Shown piece after piece: positions 7,778 to 15,165 of a stretch of DNA of 17,149 bases. Where the stretch lies: contig CAYXRK010000100.1 in the NCBI GenBank assembly GCA_964467615.1, positions 1-17,149 on the forward strand, read 5' to 3'. Below the pieces are notes generated by a model. It searched no databases. It saw only the letters and a program-made list of their open reading frames with translations, and was not told the DNA's origin. The position numbers were made by a program, and so were the translations under genes. Every line of letters begins with the position of its first letter. Position 1 is the first letter of the stretch. The DNA is from CAYXRK01 sp964467615 (GTDB lineage Bacteria > Hydrogenedentota > Hydrogenedentia > Hydrogenedentales > GCA-2746185).

Positions 7778-8824
7778 ATGATTCGAGTACGTTCAGGGTT
7801 GAAGTTTTGCTTGTGCATGACGTTGTTCGCGTTGGCCGCTCTGGCCCAGGACGACGTTCTGCCGGACCTCTTCTTCGACGATCAGGTGCCGCATCGCAAT
7901 GAGATCGATTCGACTGCTCTGCCAGGACACGTATTGTTCCGCTTCGACACGTCGCTTCCGAACAACGGACCGGGAGAATTCCGAATTCGCGCGACGGGAA
8001 CAGATATTGGCGACGGCCGGCAGACGGTGAACCAAGTCATCCAGCAGGCCGGTGGCGGTTCGCGAGAAGTGGACGCGGGAGATTTCTTGTACAACACCTC
8101 GACGCGCCGCATGGAGAACGCGGAATGGGTCCACTATAAGATTCGCGCGTTGTTGCCGGATGACGGGGTCGGCGACATCCTCGCGATCGGCGGGAAGCAA
8201 GCAGTCAACATTACGAGCAGCGCTGTGTACGACCTTTCGCGGCCCAACGCGCCGCCGCCGAACCAACGACTGGTCAGCAATGGGCCGATTCAGGGCATCT
8301 CCGTGGGATACACGGACCTGTATCCCAAGGCGCTCCAGTTCCAATGGGTCGATGTGACCGGTTTGCCGTCTGGCGAATACTGGCTGAATATCGTTGTCGA
8401 TCCGATGGACCAGATTCTCGAGTCCGACAACGAGAACAATTCGACGTTGGTCAAGGTCACGCTCGATCTGCCCGACGGCGACGACGACGGCCTGAGCACC
8501 ACGTTCGAGGAAGCGATCGGCACATCGCCAACGAACCCGGACTCGGACGACGACGGCGTCTCGGACGGGGACGAAGTCGGCTACGACGATGACGCGATGC
8601 ACTATAACCCGTACGACCCCGATGGCAATCCGGCGGGCACGGATCTCGACGCGCTCGCTGCGGACACGGATGGCGACGGCGCGAGTGATTTGACGGAAAC
8701 GACGTCGTTCGGTCTCGATCCGCTGAATCCCGATGACGGCGGAGTCATCCCGCCTGCGGAGAATCCATTCGTTCGATTCCTACTGTTCCTGCTCTCGATC
8801 CTGCGCCGCATCTTCGGGTTCTAA
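7778..8824 (+). CDS. Exported lysyl-oxidase-like protein with thrombospondin type 3 repeats and hydrophobic C-terminal tail
   Basis: The protein has 348 residues. A signal peptide (1-23, cleavage after ALA) sends it out of the cytoplasm. Residues about 28-229 resemble the lysyl oxidase catalytic domain: LPDL, FDTSLPNNGPGEFRIR, then the region QGISVGYTDLYPKAL through FQWVDVTGLPSGEYWL to DPMDQILESDNENN. Lysyl oxidases are copper amine oxidases that cross-link proteins. Here the segment that should carry the copper histidine cluster reads STRRMENAEWVHYKIR and has one histidine (H119), so enzyme activity is doubtful, although K140 and Y182 align with the lysine and tyrosine that form the quinone cofactor. 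Residues about 233-321 hold Asp-rich calcium repeats of the thrombospondin type 3 kind. The last 19 residues are hydrophobic and end RRIFGF. A purine-rich ribosome site lies six bases before the ATG. It sits 120 bp after the HD-GYP gene. Confidence 0.8.
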   Translation: MIRVRSGLKFCLCMTLFALAALAQDDVLPDLFFDDQVPHRNEIDSTALPGHVLFRFDTSLPNNGPGEFRIRATGTDIGDGRQTVNQVIQQAGGGSREVDAGDFLYNTSTRRMENAEWVHYKIRALLPDDGVGDILAIGGKQAVNITSSAVYDLSRPNAPPPNQRLVSNGPIQGISVGYTDLYPKALQFQWVDVTGLPSGEYWLNIVVDPMDQILESDNENNSTLVKVTLDLPDGDDDGLSTTFEEAIGTSPTNPDSDDDGVSDGDEVGYDDDAMHYNPYDPDGNPAGTDLDALAADTDGDGASDLTETTSFGLDPLNPDDGGVIPPAENPFVRFLLFLLSILRRIFGF

Positions 8825-8908
8825 CCGCATTCGACAGCCGAGTCTGGTTTGGGATCGCGATCTACGCACGTTTACCCTGTACTGTGGTACACAAAGGAAC
8901 GGGGATCC

Positions 8909-9808
8909 GTGAATCGCCTTTTGGCTTTCATACGGTTGACCCGGCCGGTGTTTCTTCTCGGGCCGGTGCTGCTTCACGGCCTTGGCGCGTCGATGGCCGT
9001 GCGCGCGGGGGCACCGTTTAGTTGGGTGCTGTTCGCGCTCGGCCAGTGCATGATTACGTCGGCGCAACTCATGACGCAGTACGCTAACGAGTTCTATGAT
9101 CAGGAGACCGACCGGCGTAATTCGGCGAACCGCACGATGTTCTCTGGCGGCAGCGGCGTACTCAGCCTGGGCCTTATCTCTCCCACGATGGCGGCGGTGA
9201 GCGCGATGGTGTGCGCGTCCATTGCCACGGGTGCGGCGATTTCGATCGGTTTATTTCGCCCGCCGGTTGCGATTTTGGGCGCGTGCATGATCCTCGGCGG
9301 ATGGTACTACTCCGCGCCGCCGTTCAAGCTGATGAGCAGTGGTTGGGGTGAGATGTGCGCCTCGATTATTGTGGCGGTGCTTGTGCCGGTGGCCGGGTTC
9401 GTGTTGTTCGCGGGTGTGCCGAACCCCGCCGTATTCGCCGTCTGCGCTCCGCTCTTTTGCTTGCACATGGCGATGCTGCTCGCCTTCGAATTCGCGGACT
9501 TCGAGGCCGACCGCGACACCGGCAAGCGCACGCTGACGGTCCGCCTCGGCCGCCGCAATGCCGCGCACCTTCACAACGCGTCCATCGTGATTGGCTTCGG
9601 GTTCTACGGGTTGTACCGCGTTTTCGCTCCGGAATGGAGCGAGCCGCGTGCGCTCGTCTACGCCTTTCCTATCGCGGTCTGGCAGATCGTGTACGTCCGC
9701 CACCTCGCTCGCAGAAATTGGGCCGGAAGCTACGCGATCCTCACGTTCGGCGCGGTCCTGCTTTTCTCGGCGACAGCGGGACTTTGGTTTATCGCGTACC
9801 GTTGGTAA
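8909..9808 (+). CDS. UbiA-family prenyltransferase (MenA-like)
   Basis: A polytopic inner-membrane enzyme of 299 residues. The first Asp-rich motif is N60-E-F-Y-D64-Q-E-T-D68 and the second is D197-F-E-A-D201-R-D203; together they bind the Mg-diphosphate of a polyprenyl donor. The family attaches isoprenoid chains to aromatic or other acceptors, as in menaquinone, ubiquinone or archaeal-type lipids. The second motif with T-G-K-R-T-L-T-V-R-L-G is characteristic of the MenA/UbiA group, but no quinone pathway gene adjoins, so the acceptor is uncertain. I chose GTG at 8909 because AAAGGAA lies about ten bases upstream and the product begins MNRLLAFIRLTRP, a usual family start; an in-frame TTG at 8849 would add 20 hydrophilic residues. 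The gene is convergent with the small membrane genes, with a 31-bp gap. Confidence 0.9.
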   Translation: MNRLLAFIRLTRPVFLLGPVLLHGLGASMAVRAGAPFSWVLFALGQCMITSAQLMTQYANEFYDQETDRRNSANRTMFSGGSGVLSLGLISPTMAAVSAMVCASIATGAAISIGLFRPPVAILGACMILGGWYYSAPPFKLMSSGWGEMCASIIVAVLVPVAGFVLFAGVPNPAVFAVCAPLFCLHMAMLLAFEFADFEADRDTGKRTLTVRLGRRNAAHLHNASIVIGFGFYGLYRVFAPEWSEPRALVYAFPIAVWQIVYVRHLARRNWAGSYAILTFGAVLLFSATAGLWFIAYRW

Positions 9809-9839
9809 CGGAGAAATATACAGCCTGGCGCGGCTTTGT

Positions 9840-10184
9840 TCAGTAGCTGGGTCGCCTCAGTTGGCGGACGATTTCCACGAGACTCCGCGACAGAAAGAAT
9901 CCTGGAATGAACAAGGCGAACAGGACGAACCACGAGAGGAAGAACTCGGGAATCGCGTACCACCACCGAGCCTCGCGTCGGTCGAGATCGACCCGTGGAC
10001 TGGGAAGGTGATAGCTAACCACCAAGTAGAGCAGAAAACCTAAACACGCCAGAGTAACATTGAGAGTCGTTGGCGAGATCCACTCTGTAAACACGAAGTA
10101 AGCCGCCGCAGCCATCAACCCGGTTGATGCGCCGACGACCAATAGAAGAGCAACAGGATTGTCGCGATACGGTGACTTGTCCAT
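9840..10184 (-). CDS. Small three-helix membrane protein, paralogue B
   Basis: I do not recognise a family. The protein has 114 residues with three likely membrane segments (about 10-33, 42-60 and 83-106) and a basic C-terminal end, RQLRR. It matches its upstream neighbour (10203-10547) at about 31 of 114 positions when aligned without any gap. Shared features are RD-x-P-x-ALL near the start, an N-x3-L segment in helix 2, Y-L-x3-Y, and PG-x2-LS-x-S-x-VE with RR near the end. The gene starts 18 bp after its paralogue stops and has only a weak ribosome site, so translation is probably coupled. GC content here looks lower than in the flanking genes. It is last in the minus-strand run and convergent with the prenyltransferase. 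Confidence 0.75.
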   Translation of the reverse strand: MDKSPYRDNPVALLLVVGASTGLMAAAAYFVFTEWISPTTLNVTLACLGFLLYLVVSYHLPSPRVDLDRREARWWYAIPEFFLSWFVLFALFIPGFFLSRSLVEIVRQLRRPSY

Positions 10185-10202
10185 GTTGCGAGCGGCCCAC
10201 TC

Positions 10203-10547
10203 TCAACCGATTCTGCGGCGAATTTCGTGGAACAGTTCAACGACGGAGATCGATAGAACAATGCCTGGCAGCATAAGAAGAGTCTGGTAAAACTTCCGAC
10301 GATTAATATCGTCGGAAACGCTGATCGGGTGCCAGATAAGGTCATGGGGGTCGAATTTCGGCGTATCGAACAGGTAGCAAGCAAGTAGGTAAACAATGGT
10401 CCCGCAGACTACCAGAACGATATTCTTTGGTGTCGGGGGTAAGAAATACTCGAGGATCACGTAGTCAGTTCCAACCAGAGCGCCCACGACCAGGACCAGG
10501 ACGAACAACAAGGCCAGCGGGTGATCCCTCTTCTTCTCGTTCGACAT
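10203..10547 (-). CDS. Small three-helix membrane protein, paralogue A
   Basis: No family is recognised. It is a 114-residue protein with likely membrane segments at about 10-32, 41-60 and 87-106, a charged N-terminus (MSNEKKRDHP) and a basic C-terminus (EIRRRIG). It is exactly the same length as the following gene and related to it along the whole length, which indicates tandem duplication. A strong ribosome site, GGAGGG, lies seven bases before the ATG. Its soluble loop between helices 2 and 3 (about 61-85) is the least conserved part against the paralogue and is encoded partly by a perfect inverted repeat at 10294-10317. The nucleotide-sugar dehydrogenase ends 65 bp upstream, so these genes may be the tail of its operon; a job in polysaccharide export or membrane biology would be speculation. 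Confidence 0.78.
   Translation of the reverse strand: MSNEKKRDHPLALLFVLVLVVGALVGTDYVILEYFLPPTPKNIVLVVCGTIVYLLACYLFDTPKFDPHDLIWHPISVSDDINRRKFYQTLLMLPGIVLSISVVELFHEIRRRIG
10294..10317. repeat. Perfect inverted repeat, 10-bp arms with 4-nt loop, inside paralogue A
   Basis: Arms TTCCGACGAT (10294-10303) and ATCGTCGGAA (10308-10317) are exact reverse complements around TAAT. In the mRNA of the minus-strand gene this would form a ten-pair stem with a tetraloop over the codons for S-D-D-I-N-R-R-K. It has no following U-run, so it is not a standard terminator. It may be coincidental coding sequence or an RNA structure. Confidence 0.7.
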
Positions 10548-10612
10548 GACGTGGCCCTCCCAGAACTACGCCCGAAATACACTTGGCCCGCCGTTCTATT
10601 CGCCAAGGCGCT

Positions 10613-11881
10613 CTATAGCTTCACGACCGTGCAGGTATCCGGCACGCGGCAATCCTTTGTGGCGTTGCGAGCGTCGTAGACCAGCGGGGCCTGGTCGAGG
10701 ATCGCTTGGATATCGAGGAAGGTATGGGGCGTTAGGATCGCGACCAGGTCGAACTGCGCGAATCCCGAACCGGATTCGTGGCGCGGTACGGGGCGATCCG
10801 CTATCTCGACGCGATCGACGTAGGGGTCAAGATACGAAACCTCAGCGCCTTTGCCGCGCAGAATCGAGATGATGTCGAGCGCGGGCGATTCGCGCGTGTC
10901 GCTCACGTCGGCTTTGTATGCCACGCCGACCGCGAGTATTCGGCTGCCGTTCACCGACTTGCGCCGTTTGTTCAGCGCGTCGGCGATCTTCGTGGCGACG
11001 TACTCCGGCATTCCGGTATTGACGGCGGTTGCCAATTCGATGAAGCGGGCGTTGTAGTTCATCGACTTTAGTTTCCACGACAGGTACAAGGGGTCGATGG
11101 GAATGCAATGCCCGCCGAGGCCCGGCCCTGGGTAAAAGGGCATGAACCCGAACGGCTTCGTTTTCGCGGCGTCGATCACTTCCCAGACGTCGACGTCGAG
11201 ATATCCGCACATGATCGCGAGCTCGTTGACCAGGCCGATGTTGATCGCGCGAAATGTGTTCTCGAGTAGCTTGACCATCTCCGCGGCGCGCGAACTCGAC
11301 ACTGGGACTACGGTATCGATCGCGTGGCGATACAGTTCCGCAGCGCGCGCGGTGCAGGCCGGGGTCACGCCGCCGATTACCTTCGGGGTATTGCGCGTCG
11401 TGTACGCCGCGTTGCCGGGATCGACTCGCTCCGGCGAGAAGGCCAAGTAAAAGTCGACGCCCACCTTAAGGCCGGACTCTTCGAGTTTTTGCTGCACCAA
11501 TTCATCCGTCGTGCCGGGGTATGTCGTGCTCTCGAGCACGACGAGCATGTCGCGGTGAAGATGTTCGCGAACACGCTCGACCGCGTCGACGATGTACGAG
11601 ATGTCGGGGTCCATCGTCTTGGTGAGCGGCGTCGGCACGCAAATGCACACGGCGTCCGTATCGCTCAGGACCGAAAAGTCCGTCGTGGCCCGTAGCACGC
11701 CGGAACTCACATGCTCTGTCACCGCCGCATCCGGCACGTCGAGAACGTAGGAGTGCCCCGCGTTGATGGCTTCGACTTTCTCCCCATTCACGTCAATGCC
11801 CACGACGCGCAGGCCCCCGCGCGCGAATTCGATCGCGAGCGGCAACCCGACGTAGCCAAGCCCGATTATCGAAACGTTGAT
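10613..11881 (-). CDS. Nucleotide-sugar 6-dehydrogenase (UDP-HexNAc dehydrogenase, WbpA/WecC-like), apparent ATC start
   Basis: A cytoplasmic NAD-dependent enzyme that oxidises C6 of a UDP-sugar twice to give a uronic acid for surface polysaccharide. Numbered for 422 residues, it shows the Rossmann loop GLGYVG (7-12), CVPTPLTK, ESTTYPGTT, LAFSPERVDPGN, and the catalytic cysteine C259 in GPGLGGHCIPIDP. The SPERVDPG pattern points to the UDP-N-acetyl-hexosamine branch rather than UDP-glucose, but the exact substrate is not certain. The start is odd. The first ATG/GTG/TTG in frame is a TTG at 11845, which would cut away the NAD loop. Homologues begin about where ATC (11881) precedes AAC GTT TCG, and GAGGA lies seven bases before that ATC. 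Upstream in frame there is only CTG at 11929 and then the TAG that ends the acetyltransferase gene. I therefore place the start at ATC, or an ATG misread as ATC. Confidence 0.85.
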   Translation of the reverse strand: MNVSIIGLGYVGLPLAIEFARGGLRVVGIDVNGEKVEAINAGHSYVLDVPDAAVTEHVSSGVLRATTDFSVLSDTDAVCICVPTPLTKTMDPDISYIVDAVERVREHLHRDMLVVLESTTYPGTTDELVQQKLEESGLKVGVDFYLAFSPERVDPGNAAYTTRNTPKVIGGVTPACTARAAELYRHAIDTVVPVSSSRAAEMVKLLENTFRAINIGLVNELAIMCGYLDVDVWEVIDAAKTKPFGFMPFYPGPGLGGHCIPIDPLYLSWKLKSMNYNARFIELATAVNTGMPEYVATKIADALNKRRKSVNGSRILAVGVAYKADVSDTRESPALDIISILRGKGAEVSYLDPYVDRVEIADRPVPRHESGSGFAQFDLVAILTPHTFLDIQAILDQAPLVYDARNATKDCRVPDTCTVVKL

Positions 11882-11888
11882 GGTCGTG

Positions 11889-11893
11889 TCCTC
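11889..11893 (-). promoter_or_regulatory. Shine-Dalgarno GAGGA that decides the dehydrogenase start
   Basis: GAGGA at 11893-11889 on the minus strand is followed by seven bases and then ATC AAC GTT TCG. The spacing is ideal for initiation at that ATC and too far (about 43 bases) from the TTG at 11845. It supports a non-standard start codon or a base error. Confidence 0.6.
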
Positions 11894-11929
11894 GATTGTC
11901 GTGCGGGAAACTCGAAAAATCTTCGACAG

Positions 11930-12421
11930 CTATTGTGCTGGTTGCGCGAGCTGTTCCATCGCCCGCTCGTCCAAACGGTAGACGGTCCACCCGTCCATCG
12001 CGACCGCGCCGAGCGATTTATAGAACTCAATTGCCGGTGTATTCCAATCGAGCACGGACCACTCCATTCGGGCGCATCCCTTGGAGATCGCGATTGCGGC
12101 TAAATGGCGGAGCAAGTCCTTGCCGATTCCTTTACCGCGCAAGTGTTCTTGAACGAAGAGGTCCTCCAAGTACAAGCTGCGCCGCCCGGTCCACGTCGAG
12201 TAGTTGTAAAAGTAGACGGCGAAGCCCGCAGGTTCGTCGTCCCAGAACGCCAGCGCACATTCCGCCGCCGGGTCACTGCCGAAGAGCGATTGGCGCAATA
12301 GTTCCTCGGTTGCGACGACGTCGTTCGGCGCTTTCTCGTATTCGGCCAACTCGCGCACGAATTGAAGAATCAACGGTACGTCTTCACGGGACGCGGCCCG
12401 TATGTGAAGGGATTGGCCCAT
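11930..12421 (-). CDS. GNAT N-acetyltransferase, diamine/thialysine acetyltransferase (SSAT)-like
   Basis: A cytoplasmic acetyl-CoA-dependent transferase of 163 residues, the normal length for the spermidine/spermine acetyltransferase-like branch. Motifs are ELAEYEK (24-30), FG-x-D-P (47-51), YFYNYSTWTGR (70-80), YLEDLFV (84-90), the pyrophosphate-binding RGKGIG (95-100), WSVLDWN (121-127) and FYKSLGA (133-139). These match the family that acetylates primary amines on polyamines or thialysine-type amino acids; the substrate here is inferred only. The ATG at 12421 has only a weak ribosome site. It starts 60 bp after the phosphatase stop and ends 48 bp before the dehydrogenase start, so it is probably co-transcribed. 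Its TAG stop is in the same frame as the dehydrogenase. Confidence 0.9.
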   Translation of the reverse strand: MGQSLHIRAASREDVPLILQFVRELAEYEKAPNDVVATEELLRQSLFGSDPAAECALAFWDDEPAGFAVYFYNYSTWTGRRSLYLEDLFVQEHLRGKGIGKDLLRHLAAIAISKGCARMEWSVLDWNTPAIEFYKSLGAVAMDGWTVYRLDERAMEQLAQPAQ

Positions 12422-12481
12422 ACGGCCGAGATTCTAACGCAACGGCATTAGCAATCGCGCTACCGGCGTTGGTGGGGCAAA

Positions 12482-13762
12482 TTACTGGGCCCCACCGACT
12501 CCCAACGCATCGATGATCAGCCGGCCTAGTTCGCTGTTGAGCATCGTCCCCTTCACCTTGGGCGAACCCGGGCCCGAGGCCCACGCGAGGATGTCGATGC
12601 CGGTGTGCGCCGCGGAACTTCCGTAGAAAAGCGACGGATACGTATAACCGGGGTCGCCGGGCTTCGCACCCGCGCGAGACTCCTCTTTCGCCCCGGGGCC
12701 AGATGCGAACGAGAGAATGCTTCCCTGGCTCGGCGCGGGCGTCGCAGTCAGCAGTTCCTCGCCACCGATTTCGATATTTCCATAGCCGTTGATCGCAAGC
12801 CCGCCGGTCTCGTGGTCGGCGGTGACGACGATAAGCGTCTCGTCCTTGTTCGTCTTGTCCACGCCGACACGCACCGCCGCGTCGAACGCAAGCATGTCGG
12901 TAACGAGCCGCTTGGCTTGGTTGGCATGGCCCGCGTGGTCAATCCGCCCGCCTTCGACCATCAGGAAAAAGCCGTTGGGGTCGTTGCTCAGCACGTCGAT
13001 CGCGAGCGTCGTCATCTCCGCGAGCGATGGTTCGCCCCACGCATCATTCGCGCGATCGACGTCATAGTTCATCTGTCCGTTGTTGAACAGGCCGAGAATC
13101 TTGCCGACGTTTTCGCCCGCTTGCGACCGCTTCACGACTTCTTCGAATTCACTTTGCCGTTGCACGACGGTGTATCCGGCGGCGCGCGCCTCGGCGATAA
13201 GGTCGCGTTCATCCTGGCGTCCGCTTTTCCCGTCTGATTCCGGTTCCTTGGCCGATTTCGGGACGAAGAACTCGCGGCCGCCGCCGAGTGCAATATCCAC
13301 GTTGCCGCTTTCGATTAGTTGCGCCGCAATCTCGTCCTCGCGCGCGCGGCTGCCGACGTGCGCGTAAAACGCCGCGGGGGTCGCGTGCGTAATCGTTGTC
13401 GTCGTAACCACGCCGACCGATTTACCGGCCTTCTTTGCCATCTCGAGCACGCTGGGAACACTCGTGCCGTCCGGCAGTTGGCCGAGCATACCGTTATTCG
13501 TTTTGTGTCCCGCGGCGAGCGCGGTGCCCGCCGCCGCCGAATCGGTGACCATAAAGTTCGCGGCGTAGTCGCGGATGATCGCGATTTCCTCGAATTCATC
13601 CAGTGCAAGTTTTCCGTCGCGCGCGTTCTTTTGGTAGATGCGCCCGGCGGTAACCTGGGCAAGGCCCATGCCGTCGCCGATGAACAGGATCGCGCTCTTG
13701 GCTTCACCGGCGAACGAGACCGAAAGGCCGAGTACAGAAACCGCACACATGCGGAGGAACAT
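12482..13762 (-). CDS. phoA: Exported alkaline phosphatase, PhoA family
   Basis: The protein has 426 residues with an N-terminal signal (about 1-20) for the periplasm or outside. It hydrolyses phosphomonoesters with two zinc ions and magnesium. Visible are D30 in FIGDGMG, the nucleophile S75 in VTDSAAAGTA, THATPAAFYAHV, the metal site EGGRIDHAGH, TADHETGG, and a C-terminal histidine in AAHTGIDILAW. All family-specific catalytic parts appear present and the length is close to E. coli PhoA, so the enzyme is probably active. The ATG at 13762 follows AGAGAGGA with an eight-base gap. The permease gene lies 134 bp upstream on the same strand. I saw no clear Pho box, so phosphate control is not shown. 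Confidence 0.95.
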   Translation of the reverse strand: MFLRMCAVSVLGLSVSFAGEAKSAILFIGDGMGLAQVTAGRIYQKNARDGKLALDEFEEIAIIRDYAANFMVTDSAAAGTALAAGHKTNNGMLGQLPDGTSVPSVLEMAKKAGKSVGVVTTTTITHATPAAFYAHVGSRAREDEIAAQLIESGNVDIALGGGREFFVPKSAKEPESDGKSGRQDERDLIAEARAAGYTVVQRQSEFEEVVKRSQAGENVGKILGLFNNGQMNYDVDRANDAWGEPSLAEMTTLAIDVLSNDPNGFFLMVEGGRIDHAGHANQAKRLVTDMLAFDAAVRVGVDKTNKDETLIVVTADHETGGLAINGYGNIEIGGEELLTATPAPSQGSILSFASGPGAKEESRAGAKPGDPGYTYPSLFYGSSAAHTGIDILAWASGPGSPKVKGTMLNSELGRLIIDALGVGGAQ

Positions 13763-13833
13763 GGGGTCGATCCTCTCTGGAAAGACACGTACACGAGGAT
13801 AGGATAGCCGACTTTTGTAAGGGTCTCGTTAGT

Positions 13834-13847
13834 CCGCGCCGGCGCGG
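13834..13847. repeat. 14-bp perfect palindrome in the permease-phosphatase gap
   Basis: CCGCGCCGGCGCGG is its own reverse complement. It lies about 70 bp before the phosphatase start, in the only sizeable gap between it and the permease. It could be a dimeric regulator site or part of an RNA hairpin; no U-run follows on either strand. GC-only palindromes also arise by chance in GC-rich DNA. Confidence 0.4.
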
Positions 13848-13896
13848 TAGCGCGCAGCACGAGGCCCCTCTCTCACGCGTAAACTGGCCCGGGGGG

Positions 13897-15165
13897 TTAC
13901 GACCAAATGAACCAAACAAACAGCGCGGCGGGAATGACCGAGGCAATCGTGAAAGGAACTGCGATTTTACCGAACTGCCTGAACGTGACCACATGCCCTT
14001 CCTTCCTCAACATGCCGCACGCGACGATGTTGGCCGAGGCCCCGATCGGCGTCAGGTTTCCTCCCAGGCTCGCGCCGATGAGAAGGCCGAAGAGAAACAA
14101 AGTCGGGTCCCGATCCATACTTTCTCCGAGCGATACGCCCACCGGCAGCATCGCGGCCAAGAACGGTACGTTGTCCACGAACGCGGACACGACGACGGAA
14201 ATGAAAACGATCAGGACGAATCCGACAAATACGTTCTCGCCTACGACCCCGGAAATCCAGTCCGCCATGGTTTGGATCCAGCCCGTCGCCGTCAAACCCC
14301 CGACGATGATAAAAATACCCATGAGGAAAAAGGTGGTGTCCCAATCAAGGCGTCGCATGCTCTTGCCGAAAAAGCCGGGTTCGAAGGACACGCCCCAAAC
14401 CCATGCGGCCGCGCCGAACACAAGGCAAATGATTCCGGCAAGATAACTGAACCCTTTGTCGAGGAACGACGACGCGGCAAGCACGAAGACAAGTGCGACG
14501 AGGAGAATAGTCGGCCACCATGATTTCACTTCCTCGATGGCGACGAGGGCGGGTTTCTGCGTGTGCTTTCGAAATACAAAATACAAAACGACAAACGAGA
14601 ACAACGCGCCGAATTCAACCGCGAAAAAGATGCTCGGCTTCCCTTGATAGAAGAAGAAGTCCATGAAGGTCATCTTCGCAAAGCCGCCCAGAAGCATGCT
14701 GGGCGGGTCGCCGATCAGCGTGGCCGTGCCTTGAAGATTGCTGCAAATCGCGATGCCGATCATCATGTTGACGGGGTTCATTTCGAGCTTCTTGGCCAGG
14801 GAAATCGCGATGGGCGCGACAATGAGGACCGTCGCCACGTTCTCCACGAACGCCGAGATGAAGCTGGTTAGAGCGCAAATGAACATCAGCGCCCAGGCCG
14901 TGCTTCGTGAGCGATCTACGATGGTCTCGGCCAAAAACGCGGGGCAGCGGCTTTCGATAAACGCGTCGGCCAGCACCAGAGTGCCGACGAAAATACCCAT
15001 GACGTTCCAATTGATCGCCGTGAACGCCGTGGGGACGGACATGACGCCTAACGCGATCAGCAAGAGCGACGCGCCAACCGCAACGAAACTGCGGCGGGTC
15101 GGCAAAAACGCGAATAGCACGTAGGCCACTACGAAAACGACTATCGCGACAATCTTTGGGTCCAT
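13897..15165 (-). CDS. SLC13 / ArsB-NhaD-type ion transporter
   Basis: A polytopic inner-membrane transporter of 422 residues from the ion-transporter superfamily. It has the two-fold internal repeat typical of the fold: SAFVENVATV (104-113) with ATLIGDPPSMLLGG (148-161) in the first half, and SAFVDNVPF (327-335) with GGNLTPIGASANIVA (368-382) in the second. The family includes Na+/H+ antiporters (NhaD), arsenite pumps (ArsB) and anion symporters; the substrate cannot be read here, and no ars genes are nearby. ATG at 15165 is chosen because GGAAGGG lies about nine bases upstream and a membrane segment follows directly; an upstream start at 15306 would add 47 arginine-rich residues unlike the family. 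The phosphatase follows on the same strand, and the TPR gene diverges. Confidence 0.9.
   Translation of the reverse strand: MDPKIVAIVVFVVAYVLFAFLPTRRSFVAVGASLLLIALGVMSVPTAFTAINWNVMGIFVGTLVLADAFIESRCPAFLAETIVDRSRSTAWALMFICALTSFISAFVENVATVLIVAPIAISLAKKLEMNPVNMMIGIAICSNLQGTATLIGDPPSMLLGGFAKMTFMDFFFYQGKPSIFFAVEFGALFSFVVLYFVFRKHTQKPALVAIEEVKSWWPTILLVALVFVLAASSFLDKGFSYLAGIICLVFGAAAWVWGVSFEPGFFGKSMRRLDWDTTFFLMGIFIIVGGLTATGWIQTMADWISGVVGENVFVGFVLIVFISVVVSAFVDNVPFLAAMLPVGVSLGESMDRDPTLFLFGLLIGASLGGNLTPIGASANIVACGMLRKEGHVVTFRQFGKIAVPFTIASVIPAALFVWFIWS

Noticed and set aside
9820..9840. AGCC...GGCT followed by TTTGTT as a terminator after the prenyltransferase
   Set aside because: A four-pair stem with a broken T-run is too weak to call.
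10582..10607. CTTGGC...GCCAAG hairpin after the dehydrogenase as a terminator
   Set aside because: Six pairs with a 14-base loop and no T-run; the downstream membrane genes may well be in the same transcript.
5001..11881. A polysaccharide biosynthesis cluster built from the GT2 and nucleotide-sugar dehydrogenase genes
   Set aside because: The two genes are about 5 kb apart, separated by unrelated genes on the other strand, with no flippase, polymerase or further transferase.
13897..15165. Arsenic resistance operon (permease as ArsB)
   Set aside because: No arsR, arsC or arsA nearby, and the motifs are shared by NhaD and other SLC13-type transporters.
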